Part shown: positions 17,427-26,743 of the stretch, in pieces
How positions within the stretch are numbered: the first letter of the stretch is position 1
Layout: each line of letters starts with the position of its first letter
Assembly: GCF_016316925.1 (NCBI RefSeq)
Contig: NZ_JAEEGB010000007.1
Coordinates: 40,773 to 104,772 of the forward strand
Length of the DNA: 64,000 bases
Direction of reading: 5' to 3'
Source: Clostridium aciditolerans
GTDB lineage: Bacteria > Bacillota > Clostridia > Clostridiales > Clostridiaceae
Program-made: the position numbers and the translations under genes
Notes under the pieces: model-generated
Seen by the model: the letters and a program-made list of their open reading frames with translations, nothing else
The model's database searches: none
Told to the model about the DNA's origin: nothing

Positions 17427-17456
17427 AGTAAGGTATGTTTTAAAGCATACCTTACT
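17427..17456 (-). terminator. terminator of the PpaX-like gene
   Basis: AGTAAGGTATG and CATACCTTACT pair perfectly over 11 bases around an 8-base loop. The hairpin overlaps the stop codon, and on the minus strand TTTTATAATTTTTT follows. Confidence 0.75.
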
Positions 17457-18108
17457 AAACAACTTTCTTATTTAAATCCTTACATATTTTTTCTAGATCT
17501 TCTATGCTATCTATAATATAATCTGGCTTATGTTCCATAAGTTCCTCCAATGAAAGCGCCGTATATTTAACCAAGCAAGTTCTACAACCTGCATTTCTTC
17601 CACAAAGAATATCGTTATGGCTGTCTCCTACCATTATTGTCTCCTGTGGTAGAACTCCTAATAGTTCACAAGCTTTTAGCGCGGGATCACCTAATGGTTT
17701 GTGATTTTTAGTATCCTCAGGCGTTACAATAATGTCCATATAATCATATATGTTAATTAATTTGAGACCTCTTTCCGTCATAGGTCTTCTTTTAGAAGTT
17801 ACCACCCCTAATTTTATCCCAGCATTGCTAAGCAGCTCAATGCCTTCCTTTACACCTTCAAATATTGTGGCAATATCATCATGATTACTCTCATTGTAAA
17901 CCCTAAAAGTACTTACCATTAAATCCGCTTTGTCTGCATCGTATTTAGCCATTGAGTCCCTAAGTGGTTCACCAAAGGTTTTCACTATCTCTTCTCTTGG
18001 CAAATCTCTATTAAAAAGTTTGGTAAATGCATATTTGAAGCTTTGTATTATAAGTTCATTTGTATTTATTAGTGTACCATCTAAATCAAACAAAATAGCT
18101 TTTATCAT
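17455..18108 (-). CDS. HAD-superfamily phosphatase, PpaX/phosphoglycolate phosphatase-like
   Basis: A 217-residue HAD phosphatase. Motif I FDLDGTLINT (7-16) gives the nucleophile Asp8 and acid Asp10, motif II is VVTSKRRP (about 102-109), the motif III Lys is near HKPLGDP (about 135-141), and motif IV is MVGDSHNDI (about 159-167). Length and the VTSKRRP segment match PpaX, which hydrolyses pyrophosphate from HPr-Ser-P dephosphorylation; phosphoglycolate phosphatase is the alternative. Its ribosome binding site AGGAGAAGGAG is the end of a dispersed repeat (18106-18190). Confidence 0.82.
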   Translation of the reverse strand: MIKAILFDLDGTLINTNELIIQSFKYAFTKLFNRDLPREEIVKTFGEPLRDSMAKYDADKADLMVSTFRVYNESNHDDIATIFEGVKEGIELLSNAGIKLGVVTSKRRPMTERGLKLINIYDYMDIIVTPEDTKNHKPLGDPALKACELLGVLPQETIMVGDSHNDILCGRNAGCRTCLVKYTALSLEELMEHKPDYIIDSIEDLEKICKDLNKKVV

Positions 18109-18190
18109 ATGAAACTCCTTCTCCTATCGTCGAATGAGTAAGCGACCATATCAAAATCATAGATTTTGTATGTCTGCTTATCCCTATCCT
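18106..18190. repeat. dispersed repeat family R4, supplies the PpaX-like gene's RBS
   Basis: The block ATATGAAACTCCTTCTCC followed by TCGAAT recurs at 36825-36852 with nearly the same sequence. The rest of this copy forms a hairpin (TAAGC...GCTTA, about 18141-18180) like one inside the larger repeat at 30888-31232. On the minus strand its end reads GGAGAAGGAGTTTCATATG, giving the ribosome binding site and start codon of the phosphatase. Confidence 0.55.
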
Positions 18191-18253
18191 CCTGTGTTAA
18201 ATACTCTTAGTATATAATAACACAGCTTATATCCTCTAACAAGATTACTATAT

Positions 18254-20140
18254 TTACTTCTTATTATTAGCTTCAAATACTTTTATCAAGTTATGATTTA
18301 AAATATCATCGGAGTATTGAAGTTCCTTATTATATTTCTCTTTCATCCTAGCTAATTCATCTGTTTCTTCAATTTGTTTCCCTGACTTAATATCATAATA
18401 GGTGTTTGTCCACGAAACGTAAAAAATATTTCCATCAGTAAAAGAACCATTTCTAAACAGGACTTTACCATTATCACTGTTTAGTATATCCTTTCCAAAC
18501 ATATATTGCTTAGGCAGATTGAATAAATTCGCTAAAGTTGGATAAAGGTCCATTTGTCCTGAGTAAGTATGATTTACTCCTTTATTAGCATCCTCAGGGA
18601 AATGTATAATTAGAGGAACCTTTTGATATTGAAACCACTGTAAGTCATTCACATTGCTCATATTTTCAAATTTATATAATTCTTCTACGTTGTCTCTAGG
18701 AATTCCAAAGTGATCTCCATATAGCACGATAACAGAGTTTTGTGTTATACCTTCCTTGTCCAATTTATCTAGGAACATTCCCAATTGTTCATCTGTATAA
18801 TGTATTCCCTTTAAATAATTTCCTAGTAAAGTATTTTCGTATTCTCCTACATTAAAATTGCCATAACCTTCTACATCATCATATGGAAAATGACTACTTA
18901 AAGTAATCAAAAATGAATAATAAGGCTGCTGGAAGGACTTCAATTTATCTACTGATTGTTCTAAAAAGGATTTATCGCTTAATCCTAATCCTACAGTTTC
19001 ATTTACATTAAAACTATGTTCCCCATAAAAATCATCAAACTTTTCAGATTTATACATAACATTTCTATTCCAAAAACCTTCATTGTATCCATGAAGGGCA
19101 GCAGTATAATAATTTTTGTCCTTCAACTCTTTTGCCAAGGAATCATATTGATTACCACTGTAGCTATAATAAGCCGCACCGGATTGAGCTGGATACAATG
19201 AATTATTTGACATAAATTCTGCATCAGAAGTATTTCCACCAGCAACTTGATAAAAATAGTTATCAAAATACAAACTTTTATTCAACCATTTATTTAAGTT
19301 AGGAGTTATCTCCTGGCCATTTACTTTTTTATTTATTACAAACTGCTGTAAAGCCTCAACTTGAATAACAATTAAATTCTTCCCCTCTCCTACCCCTTTT
19401 AAATAAGTGCCAGAGGAATTATTATTATTTTCTAAAAAGCTCTTAATTTCCTGCTGTTCCTGAGAAGATAAACTTTTTGAATTTTTTACTTTTGTACTTA
19501 CATAATTGTATGCATCTATCGCGTGGAAGTTTAAATTCCCAATCAATTTAGTTAAATATATTCTATTGCTCATGGAACTTAATAAAGTTGGCTGTTCCTT
19601 TGAAACAGCATAAACAGATTTAGCATTTATAGTAACTCCAGCTATGAACATTATACTAAATACAGCAAACTTACTTAATAAAGGCCTTTTTTTAATATTT
19701 TCTTTATTTTTATACTTCTTAACAAAAGGTATTAAAATTACAATGTCTGCTAAGTACAGTAAGTCCTTTATGCTAAATAAACTTCCAATACTTGAAGAAA
19801 CTCCTCCTAATAATTTCACATTTTTTAATGATGCTACAGTAATTACATCTTTAAAATACCTATAATACATAAGGTCAGCCATAAGCATCAAGCTTATCAC
19901 TATATCTAATATATATAGATACTTTATTCTCTTATTGTACCTGAAAAGTACTGAAAAGCTCACCAATACCAGCACTGATGCAAACACTGGATGTGTTACT
20001 CCAATATATAAATACTCAGGAGAAATCTGTTTAGCATAAAACATTATTTTTATGAAAATTAATATAAAAAACATTACAATATCTGCATTTTCTTTGCAAA
20101 TATTAATTAAAGCGCTATTTTTTAATTTATTTATATTCAT
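18254..20140 (-). CDS. lipoteichoic acid synthase-family sulfatase
   Basis: A 628-residue LtaS-type enzyme. About five transmembrane spans lie in residues 1-190 (the last around AVFSIMFIAGVTI), then an extracellular sulfatase-fold domain with VIQVEALQ (metal Glu), GGNTSDAEFMSNNS carrying the catalytic Thr, HGYNEGFWNRN, YSFLITLSSHFPY and LYGDHFG. Such enzymes transfer glycerol phosphate from phosphatidylglycerol to lipoteichoic acid or related polymers on the outer membrane face. The ATG after AGAGG is preferred to an adjacent GTG. Which polymer it makes cannot be told from sequence. Confidence 0.92.
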   Translation of the reverse strand: MNINKLKNSALINICKENADIVMFFILIFIKIMFYAKQISPEYLYIGVTHPVFASVLVLVSFSVLFRYNKRIKYLYILDIVISLMLMADLMYYRYFKDVITVASLKNVKLLGGVSSSIGSLFSIKDLLYLADIVILIPFVKKYKNKENIKKRPLLSKFAVFSIMFIAGVTINAKSVYAVSKEQPTLLSSMSNRIYLTKLIGNLNFHAIDAYNYVSTKVKNSKSLSSQEQQEIKSFLENNNNSSGTYLKGVGEGKNLIVIQVEALQQFVINKKVNGQEITPNLNKWLNKSLYFDNYFYQVAGGNTSDAEFMSNNSLYPAQSGAAYYSYSGNQYDSLAKELKDKNYYTAALHGYNEGFWNRNVMYKSEKFDDFYGEHSFNVNETVGLGLSDKSFLEQSVDKLKSFQQPYYSFLITLSSHFPYDDVEGYGNFNVGEYENTLLGNYLKGIHYTDEQLGMFLDKLDKEGITQNSVIVLYGDHFGIPRDNVEELYKFENMSNVNDLQWFQYQKVPLIIHFPEDANKGVNHTYSGQMDLYPTLANLFNLPKQYMFGKDILNSDNGKVLFRNGSFTDGNIFYVSWTNTYYDIKSGKQIEETDELARMKEKYNKELQYSDDILNHNLIKVFEANNKK

Positions 20141-20326
20141 CACTTCACCTCTTGAAAAATCCTCTAAATAAATATTAACTTTTTTTTGTTACACTTTAGT
20201 GGCAACAATATTAACAAATTGTAAATAACCACACTTAACCACCAGATTATTCTAATTAGTTGTATTTTCTGTAATATTATTTATGTGCTCCCTATCATAT
20301 CGAGTACTCCTACTAATTCAAACTTC

Positions 20327-20353
20327 ACTATATATTTAAATCAGCATAATATA
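20327..20353 (+). promoter_or_regulatory. sporulation-type (sigma-K/E-like) promoter candidate of the amidase gene
   Basis: CATAATATA at 20345-20353 fits the sigma-K -10 pattern CATANNNTA, with an AC dinucleotide 16 bases upstream as in its -35. A GGAGG ribosome binding site and ATG follow about 30 bases later. Mother-cell expression is inference. Confidence 0.35.
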
Positions 20354-20383
20354 TAAATATAAATAATTACTAGGAGGCTTTTT

Positions 20384-20908
20384 ATGCTTTTTAGACAAAA
20401 CTTCTACTCGAGGACTGCCGCTGTTAACTATGCAGTTAAATACGCATTAAAGCCAAATCCCGCCTTTAGGTACTTTCAACTTAATCAAAATGTAGGTGGA
20501 GATTGTGCTAATTTTATTTCCCAATGTTTACTTGCTGGAGGGGCTCCTATGATTCATAATTCAAGTAATCCTTGGTGGTACAATAATAAGAGCACTTCAA
20601 ATACAAATGATGATTCTTGGTCAGTATCATGGGCTGTAGCACATTCACTTTATTGGTTCTTAAGAATTAATCAAGAATCAAAAAAACCTGGCGCTAAAGG
20701 CTTAGAAGTTGATAATATAAGATTAGTTGAACCTGGTGATCTTGTATTTTTCGAGGATAACAAGGGAGTAAAATTTCACTCTGCTATTGTTACATCAATT
20801 TCAAATGGTATACCTTTAATATCTCATCACACCTTTGAAGCTTTAAACATACCATATTACAGTTCATGGCCAGCAGCTAAACAACGTTTTTTGAAAATAA
20901 CTGTCTAA
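20384..20908 (+). CDS. Amidase_6 domain (papain-like) protein
   Basis: A 174-residue protein made up almost entirely of an Amidase_6 domain. The N-terminal YSRTAAVNYAVKYA motif, the nucleophile Cys in GGDCANFISQC (about 44), tryptophan-rich middle NPWWYNN, and the His in KFHSAIVT (about 137) are all present. No signal peptide is visible, so it acts in the cell or in the mother cell or spore. Related domains are thought to cleave cell-wall peptides or amide bonds. The sporulation-like promoter and adjacent germination operon suggest a spore role, but this is inference. Confidence 0.8.
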   Translation: MLFRQNFYSRTAAVNYAVKYALKPNPAFRYFQLNQNVGGDCANFISQCLLAGGAPMIHNSSNPWWYNNKSTSNTNDDSWSVSWAVAHSLYWFLRINQESKKPGAKGLEVDNIRLVEPGDLVFFEDNKGVKFHSAIVTSISNGIPLISHHTFEALNIPYYSSWPAAKQRFLKITV

Positions 20909-20917
20909 ATATTTTAA

Positions 20918-20954
20918 AAGACTTTATCCGTAACTCATAATCGGATAAAGTCTT
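20918..20954 (+). terminator. terminator of the Amidase_6 gene
   Basis: AAGACTTTATCCG and CGGATAAAGTCTT pair perfectly over 13 bases around an 11-base loop, followed by TCTAGTTTG. It lies ten bases after the stop codon. Confidence 0.75.
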
Positions 20955-20999
20955 CTAGTTTGCTCCATGTTTATAAGGAAACTAATCTTTAAAATTACA

Positions 21000-21029
21000 T
21001 GAATAAATACTCAATAATAACAAATACTT
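21000..21029 (+). promoter_or_regulatory. sigma-G-like promoter of the germinant-receptor operon
   Basis: TGAATA (21000-21005), a perfect sigma-G -35, is followed after 17 bases by AATACTT (21023-21029), resembling the -10 CATACTA. The first gene starts about 50 bases downstream. Confidence 0.5.
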
Positions 21030-21080
21030 CTTATTAAAAGCATAATTAATTACATTTTCCATAAAAGCAAAGGAGTTCTT

Positions 21081-22616
21081 ATGTCTAATAACAGTAATAA
21101 TGTAAAAACTGAAGATGCTTCTGGTAATATACAATACAATGTAAAGTTGACAATGTCTTTAGAGGATAACATCAACATTTTTAAACAAATTTTTATTAAT
21201 GATGATACACTAACATATCGAAAGTTTGAAAACAATAAAAATTGTTTAACAAAATTTTGTATGATATATATAGACTACATGGTTAATAGTACTACATTAA
21301 ATCAGTATATTCTAAAGCCAATTATGAACTCAGATATCGTAAATGCTCAAAATAATTTTGCTGATATATTATATAAAAATGTTATAGAATCCAGTAGAAT
21401 TAAAAAGACCTCAGATATTAATGAAATAGTGAAATCATTAATTTCAGGATGTACCGCTTTATTAATCGATAATTGTGAGGAAATATTAATAATAGATACA
21501 ATTAGATTTGAAACTAGATCAATTGAAGAGCCTTTATCTGAAGGTGTGGTTATGGGACCTAGGGAAGGCTTTATAGAAAGTTTAAAAGTAAACTTATCCT
21601 TGATTAGAAGAAGAATTCAAAATCCAAATTTAAAGTTTAAATTTAAGGAATTAGGCACCCGCACAAAAACTAATATTTGTATATGTTATATTGAAGGACT
21701 GGCACAGGAGAAAATATTACAAGAATTATATAGTAGATTAAATAAAATTCAAATTGACGGCATTATAGATTCTAACTATATAGAAGAACTTATTACGGAT
21801 TCCCCTTTTTCCTTTGTTAAAACTATAAATAGTACCGAAAGACCAGACGTTGTTGTTAGTAGGCTGCTTGAAGGAAGAATTGCTATAGTGTGTGATGGAA
21901 CTCCCTTTGTACTAACACTGCCTTGCATTTTTTTAGAGCGATTTCAAGCAAGCGAGGATTATTATAATAACTACCTATTTGCATCTTTTAATAGACTCAT
22001 TAGATGGAGCGGTTTCTTTCTATCTACGAGCACTCCTGCTCTATATGTGGCTCTGGTAAACTTCCATCAAGAACTTATACCTACCCAGCTGCTTATAAGT
22101 ATCACTGCTTCAAGACAAGGAGTTGCAGTTCCAACTTTAGTTGAGGTATTAATAATGACTCTCACCTTTGAACTGCTCCGTGAAGCAGGAACCAGAATTC
22201 CTAAGCCTATTGGTCAGGCAGTAAGTATTGTTGGTGCATTAATTCTAGGTGATGCAGCTGTAAATGCAAGATTTATTAGCGCACCTATAGTAATAGTTAC
22301 TGCGCTAACGGGAATTTCCAGCTTTTTAATTCCTCAATTTACCGGAGTAGTACCTATTAGAATAATATTTTTAATTATGACATCATTTTTGGGGTTATAT
22401 GGATATATTTTTGCCTTAACAGCTGTATTCCTGTATTTTACATCTCTTAGGAGTTTTGGCATTCCATTTATGTTAAACTCAGGAACTGGGGCAATTACCT
22501 TTCAAGACTTAAAGGATACATCTATTCGAGCACCACAAATATTTATGAAAAAACGGCCAAAATTAATTTCTAATAACTTAAAACGCCAAAATAGTGATAA
22601 AGAAGGTTTAAAATAA
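21081..22616 (+). CDS. spore germinant receptor subunit A (GerA family)
   Basis: A 511-residue GerAA/GerKA-type subunit. The hydrophilic N-terminal half holds family blocks such as SEGVVMGPREGFIESLKVNLSLIRRR (about 154-179, written here only as landmark) and LEGRIAIVCDGTPF; the C-terminal half has several membrane spans with RLIRWSGFFLSTSTPALYVAL and IPKPIGQAVSIVGALILG. It assembles with B and C subunits in the spore inner membrane and responds to small germinants. It is first in an A-C-D-B operon. Which germinant it senses cannot be read from sequence. Confidence 0.95.
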   Translation: MSNNSNNVKTEDASGNIQYNVKLTMSLEDNINIFKQIFINDDTLTYRKFENNKNCLTKFCMIYIDYMVNSTTLNQYILKPIMNSDIVNAQNNFADILYKNVIESSRIKKTSDINEIVKSLISGCTALLIDNCEEILIIDTIRFETRSIEEPLSEGVVMGPREGFIESLKVNLSLIRRRIQNPNLKFKFKELGTRTKTNICICYIEGLAQEKILQELYSRLNKIQIDGIIDSNYIEELITDSPFSFVKTINSTERPDVVVSRLLEGRIAIVCDGTPFVLTLPCIFLERFQASEDYYNNYLFASFNRLIRWSGFFLSTSTPALYVALVNFHQELIPTQLLISITASRQGVAVPTLVEVLIMTLTFELLREAGTRIPKPIGQAVSIVGALILGDAAVNARFISAPIVIVTALTGISSFLIPQFTGVVPIRIIFLIMTSFLGLYGYIFALTAVFLYFTSLRSFGIPFMLNSGTGAITFQDLKDTSIRAPQIFMKKRPKLISNNLKRQNSDKEGLK

Positions 22617-22619
22617 AAT

Positions 22620-23777
22620 ATGAAGTTTATTAAATTATCAATTTTATTTATCTATATAATTAGTAATGTTTTCCTATCTACAGGTTGTTGGAATTATAGG
22701 GAAGTTGAACAGTTAGGGCTGGCTGCAGGAGTTTCAATAGATAAAGATGATGATAACAACAATTATATAGTTACTGCGGAATTGATCAATACGGAACCTT
22801 CTAGAGGTTCTACAAAAGTATCTTCCCAGCTTTTTTCAGCACGAGGAAAAACTATATTTGATGCTGTAAGAAATTTAATATTGATAACCGGTAAAAAAAT
22901 CTATTGGGGGCATACAAAGGTTATAATAATAAACGAAAATATTGCATCAAATGGAATCGTACCTGTAATTGATTGGGTTAATAGAGATTCTGAACCAAGA
23001 CAGGATACTTGGATACTTATAAGCCATGGTATAACTGCACGTGATGTATTAAAACAAAAAATACCACTAACTGATGTTACTTCTCTTCATCTAAATGAAA
23101 TAATTAGAAGTCAAAATCCAGTATATAAATTCCCCCAGATGGATATTTGGAGATTTAGAAGAGATATATCAAGCAACACTACCTCTGCTATAGCTCCAGT
23201 AGTAAAAATTGAAAAAATTAATGAATTTACCTTTCCTGAAATTTATGGCACTGCTGTATTTAAGCAGGATAAATTAGTGGGATACCTTGATGGTGAGGAA
23301 ACAATGGATTTACTATTTATAAAGAATAAGATTCATGAAGGATCATTGATATTAAAACAAGCGGATAATACTAGCACAGATATCTCATTAGAAATTTTTA
23401 AAAGCAAAACTAAAATAAATTCTATTTACCAAAACGAAAACTTTACTTTAGACATAAATATTGATACAGTTGTGGCCATTGATGAAGTAGCAGGCACTAA
23501 AAATTTTATTGATGAGCCTGGAAGAATTAAATTAGAAAAAGATGCGGAGCAATTATTAAAAACTAGAATAGAAATCCTATTAAAAAAAGTTCAAACAAAT
23601 TATAAAAGCGATATATTTGGATTTGGTGATATTATCAAAAGACAACATTCTGACATCTGGAAAAGCATTCCTTATACTGATGAAAAGGTATTTTCTAAGA
23701 TGCAATTCAATGTTAACGTAGACTTAACTATAAAAGGCAGCGGCAAAATATCAAAGCCAATTAGAATAGGAGAATAG
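22620..23777 (+). CDS. spore germinant receptor subunit C (Ger(x)C lipoprotein)
   Basis: A 385-residue Ger(x)C protein. It starts with a lipoprotein signal peptide; the lipobox is LSTGC with the lipidated Cys at about 23, followed by the near-invariant WNYREVEQLGLAAGVSID. Further family patterns are GKKIYWGHTKVIIINE and the central NRDSEPRQDTWILIS. It is anchored on the outer face of the spore inner membrane as part of the receptor. Only three bases separate it from the A gene, with a weak GAAGG upstream, suggesting coupling. Confidence 0.95.
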   Translation: MKFIKLSILFIYIISNVFLSTGCWNYREVEQLGLAAGVSIDKDDDNNNYIVTAELINTEPSRGSTKVSSQLFSARGKTIFDAVRNLILITGKKIYWGHTKVIIINENIASNGIVPVIDWVNRDSEPRQDTWILISHGITARDVLKQKIPLTDVTSLHLNEIIRSQNPVYKFPQMDIWRFRRDISSNTTSAIAPVVKIEKINEFTFPEIYGTAVFKQDKLVGYLDGEETMDLLFIKNKIHEGSLILKQADNTSTDISLEIFKSKTKINSIYQNENFTLDINIDTVVAIDEVAGTKNFIDEPGRIKLEKDAEQLLKTRIEILLKKVQTNYKSDIFGFGDIIKRQHSDIWKSIPYTDEKVFSKMQFNVNVDLTIKGSGKISKPIRIGE

Positions 23778-23780
23778 ACT

Positions 23781-23993
23781 ATGTACGCAGCAGGTATAGC
23801 CTTAACTTATATATTAATTATTATCATAGAAGTTATTCCAATGATACGAAATAGGAAAAAAAATATGGTAATAACTTATATTATCTTTATGGCTATTTCA
23901 TTAATATTGAGTGCTCTACTTAGTTTAGGAGTAAAGATACCTAGTCCTGCTTCTGCGATAGAAAAAATAGTGTTTACTATTATAAAAAAATAA
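23781..23993 (+). CDS. small two-TM germinant receptor D-subunit-like protein
   Basis: A 70-residue protein with two hydrophobic segments (about 3-22 and 29-49) and a short basic loop between, ribosome binding site AGGAGA. It sits between the C and B genes of the receptor operon, three bases after the C stop. Small two-span D proteins occur in or near some Bacillus ger operons and modulate receptor function. Size, topology and location fit that group; sequence identity at this length proves little. Confidence 0.7.
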   Translation: MYAAGIALTYILIIIIEVIPMIRNRKKNMVITYIIFMAISLILSALLSLGVKIPSPASAIEKIVFTIIKK

Positions 23994-24042
23994 CATACTT
24001 TTAGATAAAAGTATAGATTCTTCATTAATATGGAGGAAGAAT

Positions 24043-25149
24043 ATGAATAAAGAAATAGTCTCTGATAAACAAGGCATTTGTCTAGTAGTAATGTTTATAT
24101 TGGGAAGTTCTTTACTAATAGGTACAGCATCAAATGCTAAAAATGATACTTGGTTAGCCATTATTATTGGTACATTACTTTCTATTCCAGTTATTTTGAT
24201 ATATTCCAGACTTCTATACCTCTTTCCTGGAAAAGACTTATTTGATATTTTACATATTGTATTCGGAAATATTATAGGTAAAATATTAAGTATTATATAT
24301 ATCTGGTTTTCATTCTACTTAGGTGTGTTGGTGTTAAGAAATTTTTCTGAATTTACTAATATAGTAGTATACCCAGATACACCTATAGTAGTACCTATGA
24401 TATTTTTTATACTTTTATGTATTTTTGCTCTTAAATTAGGCATTGAGGTATTAGGACGGTGGAGTGAGCTTTTTATTATTGTAAATGTTATAGCTGTAAT
24501 TTTAATTACAATAATTTTATCATCTACGCAAATGAATATAAACAATCTCTTGCCTATACTTTATAATGGTATTCAACCAGTTGTTTCTGGAGCATTTTCT
24601 GCACTTTCATTTCCCTTTGCTGAAACAGTTGTGTTTACCATGGTTTTTTCTTCCCTTGAAAATCAAAAATCATCTTATAAAATTTATTTATATGGACTAA
24701 TAATAGGATCATTAACACTGCTTGTGAATGGCTTAAAAAATGTATTAGTTTTAGGATCGGATACTATGAATATCAATTATTTCCCATCATATATCTCTGT
24801 TAGCATAATAAGACTTGGCACCTTTATAGAAAGAATGGAAGCAACAGTAATAATTGTGTTAATTATAAATATATTTATAAAGGCGACTATAGACATGTTA
24901 GCTGTCTGTCGTGGTATAGCAAAGGTTCTTAACATTGATGATTACAGATTTTTAGCAACACCTATAGCATTATTAACTCTCCTTTTTTCTACATTTAACT
25001 TTAAAAGTACAATGGAGATGATGGACTGGGCTTTCAATGTATGGCCTTACTATGCAATACCACATCAAGTTATATTACCAGTAATCATACTTATTGCTGC
25101 TGAAATAAAGGTGCGTAAACTACCTTCTTCTAATACACATAAAACATAA
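24043..25149 (+). CDS. spore germinant receptor subunit B (GerB family)
   Basis: A 368-residue GerAB/GerKB-type protein related to amino-acid/polyamine transporters, with about ten hydrophobic spans. Recognisable parts are the N-terminal ISDKQ-like stretch (here VSDKQGICLVVMF), a GTLLSIPVILIY segment, FPFAETVVFTMVF and the C-terminal MDWAFNVWPYYAIPHQVILP. It forms the membrane germinant-binding or channel part of the receptor. Ribosome binding site GGAGG. Last gene of the operon, closed by a bidirectional terminator. Confidence 0.95.
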   Translation: MNKEIVSDKQGICLVVMFILGSSLLIGTASNAKNDTWLAIIIGTLLSIPVILIYSRLLYLFPGKDLFDILHIVFGNIIGKILSIIYIWFSFYLGVLVLRNFSEFTNIVVYPDTPIVVPMIFFILLCIFALKLGIEVLGRWSELFIIVNVIAVILITIILSSTQMNINNLLPILYNGIQPVVSGAFSALSFPFAETVVFTMVFSSLENQKSSYKIYLYGLIIGSLTLLVNGLKNVLVLGSDTMNINYFPSYISVSIIRLGTFIERMEATVIIVLIINIFIKATIDMLAVCRGIAKVLNIDDYRFLATPIALLTLLFSTFNFKSTMEMMDWAFNVWPYYAIPHQVILPVIILIAAEIKVRKLPSSNTHKT

Positions 25150-25185
25150 AATATGTCCACTGATTAAAAATCAGTGGACATATTT
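25149..25185. terminator. bidirectional terminator between ger operon and two-component system
   Basis: Arms 25149-25164 and 25170-25185 are perfectly complementary over 16 bases with a 5-base loop, flanked by A and T runs. It serves both converging transcripts. Confidence 0.85.
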
Positions 25186-25186
25186 A

Positions 25187-26743
25187 CTAAACCTTTTTAA
25201 GCGTGAAATAAAACTTTACTCCTTTATCAGTATTTTTTACTCCATATTCGCTGCCGTGTAGCATAAGAATATTTTTAACAATTGCAAGTCCTATTCCTGT
25301 GCCTCCAAGTTTTCTAGTTCTAGACTTATCAATTTTATAAAAATTATCCCATATTTTATCCATCTCATCCTCTGAGATGTTTTCCCCTGTGTTTTCTATT
25401 GAAATCAAAACTCTATCCTCTTGTTGTTTCATATTGACCATTATACTTCCGTCTTCATTTGTATGTCTTATGGCATTTGTAATAAAATTCGTTATAACCT
25501 GCTCCATTCTACTCCAATCTGCATGAACCTTTGTGTTCTCAATGAAATTTATATCAAACTTTATATTTTTGTCGTTGAAAACAGCAGCAAACTTTTTTAT
25601 TGTAGTTTTCAGAAGTTCATCTATATAGAATTCTTCTTTAACTAACTTAAAGTTTCCAGATTCTAGTTGAGATAAATCAAGCATATCTGCGACTAAGTTT
25701 GCCATCTTTTTGCTTTCATCTATTATAACATCAATATAATAATCTTTTTCTTCACCTTCAAATATATCGTCTTTTAGTCCTTCTGCGTATCCACCTATAA
25801 GGCTTATAGGTGTTTTAAGTTCATGAGATACTGCTGCAACAAATTCCTTTCTCATCTTTTCTAATCTTCTTTCTTTTTCTATGTCTTCTTCTAGTTTAGA
25901 ATTTGCTTCTTTTAATGATGTAAGAGATTTATTCAGATTTTCAGATAGAAAGTTTAGAGTATCCGCTAAATTTCCTATTTCATCTTCTCTTTTTATATTG
26001 CATTTCTTGGAAAAGTCTAGGTCAGCCATTTTAGAAGCAGAATCGTTTAATTCTAATAGTGGTTTAGTTACCATGTTTGAATATATTAAAGATAATATTA
26101 CTATTAAAAATAAAGCTACAATATAAAAATAAAAATAAAATTCCTTAATTACAGAAGATGCTTCATTTACAGGTTGTAGTGAGGTTACCGCGAATATAAT
26201 TTCATCTTTGCTATTGTCTGGTACTGCACTTATCATATATCGGGTTTCGTTACCCCTTTTGTCAGTTAAAATAGTTACTGGTTTGTTACTGGCTTTTATA
26301 TCTATAATTATACTTGGATCCATTGTCCACTTTTTTATTATGTCATTTATTAACCTAAGTCTTAAGGCTTCTGTTTTTTCGCTGCCTGGTCTGGTTATAA
26401 ATTTTGATTTACCATTACTATTTAGTATAAGCATTTTAGCATTATTTGTATCCTCAAAGTCCCTTATAAGTTCTGCTATCTTCTGCTCATCCGTAGTTTT
26501 GTTGTAAGAAACTCTAAACTTTTCCATTCCATTTTGTAAATCATTTTTCTTTTTTGACATATAGAATTGGCCAAAAAACAAGGATTGAATTGCCAGCGTG
26601 CTGCTTATAAATACAATAAACACTAAAGCTGTTACTACAAACAGCTTTAGTGTTATGCTCTTATTTATCTTTTTCAGATTTATCTTTTTGAAATTTATTT
26701 TTTTAATATCTATATCTTTGAGTCTTATGTTTCTTATCTTCAT
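25187..26743 (-). CDS. sensor histidine kinase, OmpR-partner type
   Basis: A 518-residue membrane kinase. Residues 1-30 are a lysine-rich tail repeating KKIN three or four times. Transmembrane spans are at about 30-54 and 203-224, enclosing an extracytoplasmic sensor of about 150 residues. HAMP covers 225-278; HisKA has its phosphorylated His307 in VSHELKTPISL; the ATPase domain shows NFITNAIRHT (N box), GGTGIGLAIVKN and the G-rich lid. It phosphorylates the response regulator encoded just upstream, whose stop codon overlaps its start by four bases. The signal is unknown; cell-envelope stress is a common theme for this class. Confidence 0.92.
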   Translation of the reverse strand: MKIRNIRLKDIDIKKINFKKINLKKINKSITLKLFVVTALVFIVFISSTLAIQSLFFGQFYMSKKKNDLQNGMEKFRVSYNKTTDEQKIAELIRDFEDTNNAKMLILNSNGKSKFITRPGSEKTEALRLRLINDIIKKWTMDPSIIIDIKASNKPVTILTDKRGNETRYMISAVPDNSKDEIIFAVTSLQPVNEASSVIKEFYFYFYIVALFLIVILSLIYSNMVTKPLLELNDSASKMADLDFSKKCNIKREDEIGNLADTLNFLSENLNKSLTSLKEANSKLEEDIEKERRLEKMRKEFVAAVSHELKTPISLIGGYAEGLKDDIFEGEEKDYYIDVIIDESKKMANLVADMLDLSQLESGNFKLVKEEFYIDELLKTTIKKFAAVFNDKNIKFDINFIENTKVHADWSRMEQVITNFITNAIRHTNEDGSIMVNMKQQEDRVLISIENTGENISEDEMDKIWDNFYKIDKSRTRKLGGTGIGLAIVKNILMLHGSEYGVKNTDKGVKFYFTLKKV

